From Streptomyces longispororuber (GTDB lineage Bacteria; Actinomycetota; Actinomycetes; Streptomycetales; Streptomycetaceae), in the NCBI RefSeq assembly GCF_014656095.1, contig NZ_BNBT01000019.1, forward strand, positions 17,424-81,423: a DNA stretch of 64,000 nucleotides, given 5' to 3'. Under the pieces are notes generated by a model, which saw only the letters and a list, made by a program, of their open reading frames with translations, searched no databases and was not told where the DNA came from. The translations under genes and the position numbers were made by a program. Below, piece by piece: positions 1 to 8,776 of this stretch (its first letter is position 1; the number at the start of each line of letters is the position of its first letter).

Positions 1-1442
1 TTGCGGTCCAGCAGGAAGTTCTCCCAACGGGTCAAGTTCAGGTACGTCAGCTCCCGCATGCGCTCCTGCAACCCGCCCTCGCCCGCGAGGCGGGGGACCT
101 CTTCCAGTGCCTCCGTGTAACGCTGCTTCACGTACTCGGTCAGCCCCAGACGACCCCACAGACCGATGGTACGCAGCGCCCCGATGCCCCCTGCCTTCTC
201 GAAGGGGTGATGCCAGGGGAAGGTATCGGCTTCCACCGCCTCACGGTCGTGGAACCAGGTGTAACCGCCGAACAGCTCGTCCGCGGCTTCACCGGACAGC
301 GCTACCGTCATCTGCTCCTTCAAGGCCCGGCACAACAGAAGGAGCGAGTACTCCATGTCCCCCGTGGACACGGGCAGGTCCTGTGCGCGCAGTACCTGGT
401 CGCGCACTTCGTCGGCGAGTACGTCGGCGTTGTCAAGCTCGACGATCACATGCTCCGCGCCGACGTGCCGGGCCACCTCGACAGCGAACGGTGTGTCGGG
501 GTCAGCCCACTGGCCGTTGGCCTTGAACCGCTCACCGAGCCCCCTGTAGTCCACCGAGAAGGCCAGCACCGGTCCCCCGCGCTGCTTATCGGCACCACCG
601 CGGGCCAGGACCCGCGCCGCCAAGGCGGTGACGGCGCTGGAGTCGAGGCCGCCGGACAGCAGTGTGCCCACCGTGACGTCGGCGACTAACTGGCTCGAGA
701 CGATCTCTTCCAGGAGCGTGCGCACGCGGGCGACCGTGGTGCCGAAGTCATCGGTGTGCTCACGTGCCGTGAGCCGCCAGTACCGGAACTCCTCACTGCG
801 GGAGCGCGTGAAGCGAAGCACGGTTCCGGGCTTGACCTCCTTCATCCCGCGGAAGACAGCGTGGCCGGGAGTCTTGACGATGCCGAATACCTCACGCAGC
901 CCTTCAGCGTCGACGACGGCCTTGGTACCGGGGTGAGCGAGGATCGCCTTGGGCTCGGAGCCGAAGATCACTCCGTCGGCCGTTGCCCAGTAGTACAGGG
1001 GTTTGACTCCCATACGGTCGCGCACCAGCAGTAGCTCCTCGGTGCGCGGGTCCCAGACAGCCATCGCGTAGATGCCGGTCAGTTGCTCGGCGAACGCCAC
1101 GCCCCACTCCAGGTACGCGCGCAGCACCACCTCTGTGTCGGATTCGGTGCGGAACGTGTGACCTAGTCCGCGGAGTTTCTCGCGCACTTCCCGGTAGTTG
1201 TACGTCTCGCCGGTATACGTGATCACCGGCTCCCCGGGTCCCGGGCCTGCCCCCATCGGCTGCTTACCGCCGTCGAGGTCGATGACGGCTAGACGGCGGT
1301 GGGTCAGCAGGACGCGCGGAGAACCCCACACGCCGTGGGAGTCAGGGCCGCGGCACTCCAGGGTGGCGTTCATCGCGGCGGCGGTGGAGGTGTGCGGGGT
1401 CAGGTCACGCTCGTAGCTCAGCCATCCGGCAAGACCGCACAT
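1..1442 (-). CDS. asnB: asparagine synthase (glutamine-hydrolysing)-like amidotransferase, 3' end outside window
   Basis: Partial: about 480 residues are visible before the left edge. It begins MCGLAGW, so Cys2 would be the glutaminase nucleophile. Class II glutaminase features follow (HRRLAVIDL near 49-57, ESDTEVVL near 100-107) and then the ATP-pyrophosphatase loop SGGLDSS at 263-269. The usual NGE of the oxyanion hole reads TGE. The family moves ammonia from glutamine to an acyl-adenylate. In a secondary-metabolite setting it often amidates a pathway carboxylate instead of making asparagine, but its substrate cannot be read here. The ATG follows a GAGAGGGG ribosome site. It lies 64 bp downstream of the esterase gene, probably one operon. 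Leu252 is a rare TTA codon (687-689), suggesting bldA dependence. Confidence 0.9.
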   Translation of the reverse strand, partial: MCGLAGWLSYERDLTPHTSTAAAMNATLECRGPDSHGVWGSPRVLLTHRRLAVIDLDGGKQPMGAGPGPGEPVITYTGETYNYREVREKLRGLGHTFRTESDTEVVLRAYLEWGVAFAEQLTGIYAMAVWDPRTEELLLVRDRMGVKPLYYWATADGVIFGSEPKAILAHPGTKAVVDAEGLREVFGIVKTPGHAVFRGMKEVKPGTVLRFTRSRSEEFRYWRLTAREHTDDFGTTVARVRTLLEEIVSSQLVADVTVGTLLSGGLDSSAVTALAARVLARGGADKQRGGPVLAFSVDYRGLGERFKANGQWADPDTPFAVEVARHVGAEHVIVELDNADVLADEVRDQVLRAQDLPVSTGDMEYSLLLLCRALKEQMTVALSGEAADELFGGYTWFHDREAVEADTFPWHHPFEKAGGIGALRTIGLWGRLGLTEYVKQRYTEALEEVPRLAGEGGLQERMRELTYLNLTRWENFLLDR

Positions 1443-1506
1443 GGATGGATCGTCCCCTCTCGTAAGTGTTCGGCGTGCTCGCGCGGGGTGCGGGCTCTGC
1501 GGCGGA

Positions 1507-3186
1507 TCAGATGTGCGGTCCCCATTCGGCCTCGTCCCAGAAGCGCAGCTGGCGCTGCTTGGGCATACTCGCGATCCGTGCCACCTGCTTCCCGCCGAGG
1601 ATCAGGACTGTGGCACGGCCGGGCGCGAAGGCGGGCCAGTCCGGCACGTGGGCCGCCATGGGGACGGCGCCGCGTGCGAACGAGGCAACCAGGTCGATGA
1701 ACGTGTCGCTGACGCGCCGTTCCAGGGGTCCGTCTCCGTACACGGGAGCCTGTTCCGGTAGTCGGTGGGTCCCGAACAGAAAGCGGGAAGTGGCCTCATG
1801 CGGGGTGCCGAAGTGCGGCGGTAGCACCGGGTGAGCGAAGTCCATGACGTAGACCGGCGAGGTGCCGGTGCGGGCGTGCCGCTCGGCGAACCGGATGACC
1901 GGGCGGCGGAAGAGGCTGTCGCCCCAGACCTCGGTCCACAGGGACAAGGGATCGTCCGGCAGCCCTTCAGTGGTCGCGGCCGAGCGGTACTCGGCGATGC
2001 ACCGCTCTGCCAACGCATCGGGCACCTCATCCATCCCCTTCTGCAGGCTGGCGCGTACAGCGGTACGCAGCTCCGTCTCGTCGGTGGGTATGGGCGACGG
2101 GGCGGGAGAGCCCGGCCCGGTGAAGAAGGAGCCCTCGGTGCGAGTGTGGACGGAGAGGACCGGCATCGAGGGGGTGGGGCGCTCGTGGTCGTGGGCGGGT
2201 ACCCATGCGCCATCGACGACGGGCCCGCGGTACTCCCGTCCGCTGCGCAGCGGACGACGGTCGGGGGAGCCCGTGAACAGCGCCTCCCAGGAGTCCTTCA
2301 GTGCGGCGGCGTCCACCTGCCGCAGCCCTCGGACCGTGGTGCCGAGTCTGTGCGCGATCCTCTCGTACGCCTCCGTGGCGTCCTCCGGGGTGAGACTCAT
2401 CGCGGGACTCCAGGCGTGTGCCGCGCTGATCGGTACGATCCGCCTGATGACGGACTGAAGCTCGGGCACGAGGGCCAACTGCCATGCGCTCGAACCGCCG
2501 GCGGACGTACCGCAGAGCGTGATGTTGTCCGGGTCGCCTCCGAATGCCTCGGCGTTGGCCCGCACCCAGCGGAGCAGGGCCGCCTGGTCCTGCAGGCCCC
2601 AGTTGGCGAAGGATCCCGTGACCGGGTCGATCAGGTCTTCATGCAACCCCCAACCCAGTGCGCCCAAACGGTAGTTGAAGGTAACAATGACCAGGTCACC
2701 GCGGTGGGCGAGCCGTTCTCCGTCGTACACGGGGTCGCTACCCGCGCCAACGAACCAGCCGCCGCCGTGGATGTAGACGAGTACCGGTCGCGAACCCTTC
2801 ACCCCGGGCGTCCAGATGTTGGCGTACAGCGAGTCTTCACTACTGCCAGGCATCGCCGACTGGTACGAAGGAGGGCCGAACCGGGTGGCATCGCGTGCGC
2901 CGGACCACGGCCGAGGCGGCCGGGGCGATCCAAACCTCAGGCTCCCTGTGGGTGCTTGGGCGTACGGAACGCCGCGGAAGGCGAGCAGCTGCCCGGAGGG
3001 CCTCCCAGACACCAAGCCGGAGGTGGTCCGGACAGTAGCGCTGCGCGCGCGGGCGGCCCGACCGAACAGCGGTGCCGAAGCGGCCGACCCCGCGGCGCCC
3101 ACGACCCCGGCGCCCGCCGCACAGAGAGAGGTGGCCAACAGGGTCCGGCGGCCCAGTACTGCGTTGGTCCTGTCAAATCGAGACAT
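1507..3186 (-). CDS. exported type-B carboxylesterase/lipase family hydrolase
   Basis: This 559-residue protein has an alpha/beta-hydrolase fold of the carboxylesterase type-B family. Visible motifs are the oxyanion HGGGW (140-144), the nucleophile elbow GTSAGG (226-231, Ser228; Thr replaces the usual Glu of GESAGG) and FGGDPDNITL just before it. The N-terminus GRRTLLATSLCAAGAGVVGAA resembles a Tat signal (twin Arg at 13-14), so the enzyme is probably exported. The start MSRFDR places the signal at the N-terminus; a longer upstream reading lacks family similarity. It ends 64 bp before the asparagine-synthase gene on the same strand. It may hydrolyse an ester or amide of the island's product, but the substrate is unknown. 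Confidence 0.87.
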   Translation of the reverse strand: MSRFDRTNAVLGRRTLLATSLCAAGAGVVGAAGSAASAPLFGRAARARSATVRTTSGLVSGRPSGQLLAFRGVPYAQAPTGSLRFGSPRPPRPWSGARDATRFGPPSYQSAMPGSSEDSLYANIWTPGVKGSRPVLVYIHGGGWFVGAGSDPVYDGERLAHRGDLVIVTFNYRLGALGWGLHEDLIDPVTGSFANWGLQDQAALLRWVRANAEAFGGDPDNITLCGTSAGGSSAWQLALVPELQSVIRRIVPISAAHAWSPAMSLTPEDATEAYERIAHRLGTTVRGLRQVDAAALKDSWEALFTGSPDRRPLRSGREYRGPVVDGAWVPAHDHERPTPSMPVLSVHTRTEGSFFTGPGSPAPSPIPTDETELRTAVRASLQKGMDEVPDALAERCIAEYRSAATTEGLPDDPLSLWTEVWGDSLFRRPVIRFAERHARTGTSPVYVMDFAHPVLPPHFGTPHEATSRFLFGTHRLPEQAPVYGDGPLERRVSDTFIDLVASFARGAVPMAAHVPDWPAFAPGRATVLILGGKQVARIASMPKQRQLRFWDEAEWGPHI

Positions 3187-3468
3187 GCGCCCGAGCGTGC
3201 CGAGCCCGGGAAGAACCGGGCAATGCCGCACTCCCCACTTCGTCAGGTGCCCGCTGCGGCCGGGAAGCACGTGCGCGGACACCGACGCGTCGCGAGCACC
3301 AGAACGTGCCGGTCGCAGGCGTAGGTCTCGAGCCTGCGCCATCACGGCGTACGTGACCAAGTCCTTTTCGGAGCTTTGCGGCACCGACGGCGCGCTGCGA
3401 CACTCAGCCGCGACCGTCCGGCCCGGCCACCCGGGCACCCGCACTTCCTGAGTGAGGAGCAAGAAAAC

Positions 3469-4086
3469 GTGACGAACGCCGCCGTCATCTACTATTCGTC
3501 CACCGGGCAAGTCCACGAACTAGCAGTCGCAGCAGCCACGGCCGCCGAGAAGGCAGGGGCCGAGGTCCGGCTCCGCAGGGTGGCCGAGCTGGCTCCGGCA
3601 GAGGCCATCGCGGCGAATCCCGGGTGGACGGCCCATCACGAAGCCACCAAGAACATAGAGCCCGCCTCGCTCGACGACCTGACGTGGGCTGACGTCATCC
3701 TCTTCGGCAGCCCGACCCGCTTCGGCCTCCCGGCCGCCCAACTCAAACAGTTCATCGACACCACGGGGGGCCTATGGGCGCAGGGCGCGCTGGTCGACAA
3801 GGTCGTGTCGTCCTTCACGTCGACATCGAGCACGCACGGAGGGCAAGAGTCGACCGTCCTCGCGCTGAACAACACCTTCTACCACTGGGGCGCAATCATC
3901 GTCCCACCCGGGTACGCCGACGAGGTGCAGTTCGCCCCGAGCAACGGCAATCCGTACGGCGCCAGCAGTGTGTCCGCCCATGGCGAGGCCCGCCCCACCG
4001 AGGACAACCTGGCCTCGATGCGCTTCCAGGCCACCCGCTGCGTGGAGGTCGCCGCGGCGCTGCGGCGAGGCCGGCACACGGACTGA
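3469..4086 (+). CDS. WrbA-type NAD(P)H:quinone oxidoreductase (flavodoxin fold)
   Basis: A 205-residue protein of the WrbA family, FMN enzymes that reduce quinones by two electrons. The N-terminal YYSSTGQVHELA is the FMN-phosphate loop of flavodoxin-like folds. GSPTRFGLPAAQLKQFIDTTGGLW (about 82-106) and the FTSTSSTHGGQESTVLALNNTFYHWG stretch are typical of WrbA. Start is GTG with GAGGAG about nine bases upstream. It is divergent from the esterase and followed by a strong hairpin. Next to an aromatic-hydroxylation pathway it could keep a hydroquinone product reduced or protect the host; that role is inferred. Confidence 0.9.
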   Translation: MTNAAVIYYSSTGQVHELAVAAATAAEKAGAEVRLRRVAELAPAEAIAANPGWTAHHEATKNIEPASLDDLTWADVILFGSPTRFGLPAAQLKQFIDTTGGLWAQGALVDKVVSSFTSTSSTHGGQESTVLALNNTFYHWGAIIVPPGYADEVQFAPSNGNPYGASSVSAHGEARPTEDNLASMRFQATRCVEVAAALRRGRHTD

Positions 4087-4107
4087 TCCCGGCAAGCGAC
4101 TCTCCGG

Positions 4108-4148
4108 GCACCGGCCGGCACCACGTCATGCGTGGTGCCGGCCGGTGC
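4108..4148 (+). terminator. perfect 18-bp hairpin after the quinone reductase gene
   Basis: Arms GCACCGGCCGGCACCACG and its exact reverse complement are separated by the loop TCATG. The hairpin starts 22 bp after the reductase stop codon. There is no T-run, as is usual for actinomycete terminators. Confidence 0.75.
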
Positions 4149-4460
4149 GCGTTCGGGCGCGCGCACCGCGCGTACTGCGGTCACGGCCCGAACGCAACCG
4201 CTGCCCAGCGGTGTGCTCAGGCCACAGACGGTACACGGCCCGGCGCCGGCGGCGGCCGGCGCCGGGCAGCTCGCCGCTGCGCCCAACAAGGGCGGCGGTG
4301 GCCCGGTAACCGCTTTCCCGCAGATCTCGGTGACTGGTGCACCTCGTGTGCTGCACCTCGTCCAGCCACGGTTGAGAGGCAGTCGATCGAGACTGCACGA
4401 CTGCGAGACGAGGTTGTAGTGGAAGCTCTCGAACTGCCACGGGTGAATCGAGGACCGGAC
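4149..4460. other. non-coding spacer with a second strong hairpin
   Basis: No convincing gene is seen. A second hairpin, arms CCCGGCGCCGGC and complement around GGCG (4239-4266), lies inside, and short arms GGTGCA/TGCACC occur at 4336-4341 and 4352-4357. The end of the spacer carries the GAGGA ribosome site (4450-4454) of the IS701-like gene. No terminal inverted repeats of an insertion sequence were recognised. Confidence 0.5.
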
Positions 4461-5675
4461 GTGAACCAGGTTTCGCGTCCACGGTCCCCCGGGCCCGTGA
4501 GGTACGTGACGACGAACGAGGACATCGTCAGCGAACTGTGCTCGCGCGTGTTCGCCTCCCTGCCCAGGCGGGACCAGCGGCAAAGGGGTGAGCAATACGT
4601 GCGCGGACTGCTGACGACGCCGGGCCGCAAGTCGGTCCGCAATATCGCGTCGGGCGCGGGCGGCGGATCAGCGGTGCAGCGCCTGCACCACTTCGTTGCC
4701 TGCTCCACCTGGGACTGGCTACCCGTACGGGCCGCCCTCGCCTCCCACCTCCAAGACATCGCCGAACCAGTGGCCTGGGTGGTCCAGACACTGGCCATCC
4801 CGAAGTCAGGAGTGCATTCAGTGGGCGTGGGACGTCGCCTCGTACCGCAGACGGGCCAGACGAAGCGGGGGCAGCACGCCTTGGGCGTGTGGCTCACCGC
4901 ACCAGCGATGAGCACACCCATCAGCTGGCGGCTGCTTCTGCCCGAGCGGTGGATCCGTGACGACGGACTGCGGCGTCGCGCCGAAGTACCGGAACGTGCG
5001 TCATACGAGACCCTGGAGCAGAGCGTGGTCGCCGCAGTCACCGAGACCCGAACAGCGAACGTGCTGCGTCGGCCGGTGCTGCTGGACGCCCCCGGCGCCT
5101 GGGCCCGTCCCACGGTGCTGCGGGCCTTCGCCGATGCAGACATTCCTCTCGTGGCACGCGTCCCCGCGGGCACGAGAATGATCATGGCCGACAGGTCGAT
5201 GCCCGGCTACGGTGTCGGTCCGCTGTCCGCGCAGCGACTCCTCATGTCCGTACGCGGACTGGGCCGGCGTGTGGAATGGCACGACGCCGCGCAGGGCACC
5301 CTTCGCACATCCACCGCCGTGATGGTCCCGGTCCGGACCGCACACAGCACCGACGTGACGGCAGAGCGGCGACTGTACCTCCTGGGCGAGTGGGACGACC
5401 TGTGGCGTTCACCGACCCGCATCTGGCTCACCGACCTGGCGGCGCCCGTGGGCGGGCTCCTGCGGCTGACGAAGGTCACCCAGCGGGTCTCACATGCTCT
5501 CGCCACCACGGGGAAGCGCGTGGGACTACTGGATTTCGAGGGGCGCTCGTACCCCGGTTGGCATCGCCACGCCACGCTCGCTTCGGTGGCGCACGCCGCC
5601 TGTCTGCTGGCCGGTGCCGGTGCCGTGGTCGGGCCCGCGGACCCGGCCACCAATTCTCCCCTTCTGACGGCCTGA
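4461..5675 (+). CDS. IS701-family transposase-like protein, probably domesticated
   Basis: A 404-residue protein of the IS701/DDE transposase superfamily. Family landmarks are LFASLPRRDQR-like (SRVFASLPRRDQRQRGEQYVRGLL), GRKSVRNIA, the HSVGV segment and the C-terminal DFEGRSYPGWHRHATLASVAHA. In active IS701 proteins the segment before HSVGV contains an Asp (DD/DE..FPK); here it reads VVQTLAIPKSG, so the first catalytic Asp is missing. The second region has lost the usual DAGYG (LLDAPGAWARPT). It is therefore probably unable to transpose. Start is GTG at 4461 with GAGGA six bases upstream; a GTG at 4506 is possible. It sits just upstream of the biosynthetic operon. Similar non-catalytic IS701 proteins are, from memory, common beside Streptomyces pathway genes; their function is not established. 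Confidence 0.8.
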   Translation: MNQVSRPRSPGPVRYVTTNEDIVSELCSRVFASLPRRDQRQRGEQYVRGLLTTPGRKSVRNIASGAGGGSAVQRLHHFVACSTWDWLPVRAALASHLQDIAEPVAWVVQTLAIPKSGVHSVGVGRRLVPQTGQTKRGQHALGVWLTAPAMSTPISWRLLLPERWIRDDGLRRRAEVPERASYETLEQSVVAAVTETRTANVLRRPVLLDAPGAWARPTVLRAFADADIPLVARVPAGTRMIMADRSMPGYGVGPLSAQRLLMSVRGLGRRVEWHDAAQGTLRTSTAVMVPVRTAHSTDVTAERRLYLLGEWDDLWRSPTRIWLTDLAAPVGGLLRLTKVTQRVSHALATTGKRVGLLDFEGRSYPGWHRHATLASVAHAACLLAGAGAVVGPADPATNSPLLTA

Positions 5676-6062
5676 GGCCAGATGGTGGCCGCACCACCAC
5701 CCCGGCCACCGGGGCGTGTGGCCCTGCCACCACGCGGACAGCATCGGCGGCCCGGAGCCTCCCCCGCGACAGCCGTCCGTAGTGCGGGCGTCACAGCGGG
5801 TCTGTTACCCGCACTTTCCATGACGAGTCATCAGGTCCAGTCGTACTTGACGAAATCAAACACTCGTTATTGCTATACGAACATGCTCACCGTAATAGTC
5901 ATATACGTCCTGGTCTGGGCTGCCAGAAACTCCGGCGGGGGTCCGCGAGCACCTCCTCCTCGCCGTGACCCCCGCCGGACGCTCGTGGTGGCTCTTCCGC
6001 CTTCCGAGCCTCACTCACACCCACCGGGCATCGCACCGGTTCACCCAAACCAAGGGCTTTCC
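5676..6062. promoter_or_regulatory. leader and probable promoter region of the DHHA-type operon
   Basis: A 387-bp spacer with a distinctly AT-rich core (5820-5920) in GC-rich surroundings. It contains ATGAC-GA-GTCAT (5820-5831, inverted repeat), TTGACG (5847-5852) followed after 18 bp by TGCTAT (5871-5876), and two related blocks TCGTACTTGAC (5841) and TCGTTATTGCT (5864) 23 bp apart, which could be a SARP-type direct repeat. The DAHP synthase ribosome site AAGGG lies at 6052-6056. The promoter assignment is inference. Confidence 0.45.
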
Positions 6063-7235
6063 ATGACTGACATCACCGACCATCTGCGTTCCCTCCCGGC
6101 GGACCAGCAGCCGGACTGGGGCGACGACACCCATCTCGGCCAGGTCCGCCAGGCTCTGAGCCGCATGCCCGCACTCGTGGACGCAGCCGCCGTGAGCCGC
6201 CTGCGCAGCTTGCTCATGGAGACAGCCCTCGGCCACCTGCACGTGCTGCAGGCAGGTGACTGTGCCGAGGACCCCGCAGAGGCCACTCCTGACGACGTCA
6301 CGCGCAAGACCGCACTCCTCGACGTGCTGGCCGGCACCCTCAAGCTCGCCTCGGGCAAGCCCGTCCTGCGCGTCGGACGCATCGCGGGACAGTACGCCAA
6401 GCCGCGCACCAAGCCCACGGAGACCGTCGGTGGCACGGAGCTGCCGGCCTACCGGGGCCATATGGTCAACCGCCCGGAACCCGACCCGCACATGCGCCGT
6501 CCCGACCCACGGCACATGCTGACCGCGTACCGGGCCGCCAGCGACATCGTGCACTTCCTCGGCTGGCGCGGTGGCGCACTACGCCCGGAGCTCGAAGTGC
6601 CGGTATGGACCAGCCACGAGGCCCTGCTGCTGGACTACGAACTCTCCCAACTGCGCCGGGAACCCGACGGATCGCTCCTGCTCACCTCGACTCATTGGCC
6701 ATGGGTTGGTGAGCGCACCCGCAGGCTGGACGGTGCGCACGTGGCCCTGCTCGCGGCCATCTCCAACCCGGTGGCCGTCAAGGTCGGTCCGAGCGTGACA
6801 CCTGACGAACTGGTGGCCCTGTGCGAACGCCTCGATGCGATGCGCCACCCCGGCCGTGTGACCCTGATCGTCCGGATGGGCGCGGACACCGTGGCCCACA
6901 GGCTGCCCCCGCTGGTCAGGGCGGTGGTCGACACCGGTCACCCGGTCCTCTGGCTGTCCGACCCCCTGCACGGCAACACGGTCACCGGCCCCGAGGGACT
7001 GAAGACCCGCTTCGTCGCGACCGCTGTCCGGGAACTCGAGTGCTTCCAGTATGCCGTCGCCACCAATGGCGGTGTCGCCGCAGGCCTGCACCTGGAAACC
7101 ACCCCGGAAGCCGTCACCGAATGCGTCCGTGACGCGTCCGGCGTCGCACGGCTCGGCGAGAAGTACCTCAGCTTCTGCGACCCGCGCCTGAACCCGCAGC
7201 AAGCGGTCGAGGTCGTCTCGGCATGGCGCGGCTGA
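6063..7235 (+). CDS. phzC: class II (plant-type) DAHP synthase of a secondary pathway
   Basis: A 390-residue 3-deoxy-D-arabino-heptulosonate-7-phosphate synthase, joining phosphoenolpyruvate and erythrose-4-phosphate at the entry of the shikimate pathway. Class II signatures are VLQAGDCAE, RVGRIAGQYAKPRTKPTE, PAYRGHMVN, the SHEALLLDYE segment and MGADTVAHRLPPLVRAV. It is shorter than primary-metabolism type II enzymes and matches the size of PhzC-type enzymes that boost chorismate for secondary products. ATG with AAGGG six bases upstream. It is first in a four-gene operon with the SDR, isochorismatase and ADIC synthase (gaps of 38, 16 and 38 bp). No extra regulatory domain is visible. Confidence 0.93.
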   Translation: MTDITDHLRSLPADQQPDWGDDTHLGQVRQALSRMPALVDAAAVSRLRSLLMETALGHLHVLQAGDCAEDPAEATPDDVTRKTALLDVLAGTLKLASGKPVLRVGRIAGQYAKPRTKPTETVGGTELPAYRGHMVNRPEPDPHMRRPDPRHMLTAYRAASDIVHFLGWRGGALRPELEVPVWTSHEALLLDYELSQLRREPDGSLLLTSTHWPWVGERTRRLDGAHVALLAAISNPVAVKVGPSVTPDELVALCERLDAMRHPGRVTLIVRMGADTVAHRLPPLVRAVVDTGHPVLWLSDPLHGNTVTGPEGLKTRFVATAVRELECFQYAVATNGGVAAGLHLETTPEAVTECVRDASGVARLGEKYLSFCDPRLNPQQAVEVVSAWRG

Positions 7236-7273
7236 TGTCTCGGCCCACTCCACACGACAGAAGGGGCACCCAT

Positions 7274-8044
7274 ATGAAGCGGACAGTGGCTCTCGTCACC
7301 GGAGCAGCAGGCGGCATCGGTGAGGCCGTGGTGCGACTGCTCGCCGAGCGTGAAGTCGCCGTCGCCGCCGTCGACCTGGACTCGGCCCGGTTGACCCGAG
7401 CCGTCGACAAGCTCGTCGCCGACGGACTGCCTGTGACCGCCTACCCGGCCGACGTCACCTCGAGTCATGAGGTCGCGCGCCTGGTGCATGAAGTGGAGAG
7501 CGAGCTGGGCGCCATCATCCACTTGGTGAACGCCGCCGGTGTGCTGCGCATGGGCGAGGCCAGGACCCTGACCGACGAGGACTGGGCGGCTACCTTCGCG
7601 GTGAACGCCAGCGGGGTGTTCTTCGTCTCACGGGCCGTTGCCAACCGCATGGCCCCGCGCGGCAGCGGCGCCATCGTCACCGTAGCGTCCAACGCGGCCG
7701 GTACGGCCCGGACCGAAATGGCCGCCTACGCCGCCTCCAAGGCGGCGGCAACGGCGTTCACCAAGTGCCTCGGACTGGAACTGGCACGGCACAACATCCG
7801 CTGCAACGTAGTGGCCCCGGGTTCCACGGACACCCTCATGCTGCACGGCATGCACTCAGCCCGCACGGCCGTGGCCGTGTCCGTCGCCGGTACTCCGGAG
7901 GCGTACCGGGTCGGCATCCCGTTGGGCAAGGTCGCTCAGCCCGAAGACGTCGCCCAGGCCGTGGCCTTCCTGCTCTCGGAGGAGGCGGGACACATCACCC
8001 TGCATTCCCTCACCGTCGACGGTGGGGCGACCCTCGGCGTCTAG
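7274..8044 (+). CDS. EntA/DhbA-like short-chain dehydrogenase (probable DHHA dehydrogenase)
   Basis: A 256-residue classical [11 protein letters not shown] (9-16) binds NAD(P), NAAG is at 86-89, and the catalytic set is Ser139, Tyr152 and Lys156 (YAASK). Overall similarity is to 2,3-dihydro-2,3-dihydroxybenzoate dehydrogenases (C-terminus [11 protein letters not shown]). Beside PhzD- and PhzE-like genes, its likely reaction is oxidation of trans-2,3-dihydro-3-hydroxyanthranilate (DHHA) to 3-hydroxyanthranilate, as in known chorismate-to-3-HAA modules. A ribosome site around AGAAGGGG precedes the ATG. If the product were a 2,3-dihydroxybenzoate siderophore, an isochorismate synthase and an NRPS would be expected; none is seen. 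Confidence 0.85.
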   Translation: MKRTVALVTGAAGGIGEAVVRLLAEREVAVAAVDLDSARLTRAVDKLVADGLPVTAYPADVTSSHEVARLVHEVESELGAIIHLVNAAGVLRMGEARTLTDEDWAATFAVNASGVFFVSRAVANRMAPRGSGAIVTVASNAAGTARTEMAAYAASKAAATAFTKCLGLELARHNIRCNVVAPGSTDTLMLHGMHSARTAVAVSVAGTPEAYRVGIPLGKVAQPEDVAQAVAFLLSEEAGHITLHSLTVDGGATLGV

Positions 8045-8060
8045 GAAGGAGACCTACGCC

Positions 8061-8738
8061 ATGGCCGGCATACCCGCGATCGAACCGTACGCCCTGCCCG
8101 AACCGGGCGAACTGCCGCCTTCGGCCGTCGACTGGCAGGTGGATCCACAGCGTTCGGTCCTCTTGCTCCACGACATGCAGGAGTACTTCCTCAACGCCTT
8201 TCCGCGTCACGCCGGGCCACGTGAAGCGCTCATCCGCAATGCGGCGCTGATCCGGCGCCACTGTGCCGCGCTCGATGTCCCGATCGCGTACACCGCGCAG
8301 CCGGGCGGAATGACACCCGCACAGCGAGGCCTGCTGTCGGACTTCTGGGGGCCTGGTATGCGTACCTCATCCGAACACCGCCGGGTGGTCCGCCCCCTGG
8401 CGCCGGACGACGGCGACTGGGTCCTGACGAAGTGGCGTTACAGTGCCTTCTTCAAGTCCGAGCTGCTGCGACGCATGCGTGCCCACGGACGGGACCAGCT
8501 CGTCATCTGCGGCGTGTACGCCCACATCGGCGTACTCATGACAGCGGTCGACGCCTTCACCCATGACATCCAGTCCTTCGTGGTGGCTGACGCCGTCGGC
8601 GACTTCTCCGCCGCCTACCACCGCCTTGCCCTCGACTACGCGGCACAGCGCTGTGCCCGAGTCGTCGCCACCAAGTCCGTGATCGACGCACTCGACACGG
8701 CCCGGCCCGGTTCGGCTCCCCGTTCCGTGGACCTCTGA
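8061..8738 (+). CDS. phzD: PhzD-like isochorismatase (ADIC to DHHA)
   Basis: A 225-residue isochorismatase-fold hydrolase. The catalytic Asp is in [11 protein letters not shown] (Asp38) and the catalytic Lys in TKWRYSAF (Lys124). The segment [16 protein letters not shown] has Gly where cysteine hydrolases of this superfamily carry Cys, as in PhzD/EntB vinyl-ether hydrolases. The [13 protein letters not shown] segment also fits PhzD. The predicted reaction is hydrolysis of 2-amino-2-desoxyisochorismate to DHHA plus pyruvate. There is no C-terminal aryl-carrier domain, so it is not a bifunctional EntB. Start follows AGGAAGGAG. The stop lies in a tandem repeat. Confidence 0.9.
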   Translation: MAGIPAIEPYALPEPGELPPSAVDWQVDPQRSVLLLHDMQEYFLNAFPRHAGPREALIRNAALIRRHCAALDVPIAYTAQPGGMTPAQRGLLSDFWGPGMRTSSEHRRVVRPLAPDDGDWVLTKWRYSAFFKSELLRRMRAHGRDQLVICGVYAHIGVLMTAVDAFTHDIQSFVVADAVGDFSAAYHRLALDYAAQRCARVVATKSVIDALDTARPGSAPRSVDL

Positions 8739-8768
8739 CCCGCTAATGACCCGCTAATGACCCGCTAA
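8736..8768 (+). repeat. three tandem copies of TGACCCGCTAA at the phzD stop
   Basis: The 11-bp unit occurs three times exactly, beginning with the TGA stop of the isochorismatase gene. Every unit carries TGA and TAA. The end of the third unit forms part of the AAGGA ribosome site of the next gene. Confidence 0.95.
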
Positions 8769-8776
8769 GGATCCTC

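Noticed and set aside
4461..5675. Intact, mobile IS701 element
   Set aside because: The first catalytic Asp is missing and no terminal inverted repeats or target duplications were recognised.
6063..8738. 2,3-Dihydroxybenzoate (catechol siderophore) operon
   Set aside because: There is no isochorismate synthase, aryl-AMP ligase or NRPS, and the large enzyme has a glutaminase domain. PhzE plus PhzD indicates an amino product.
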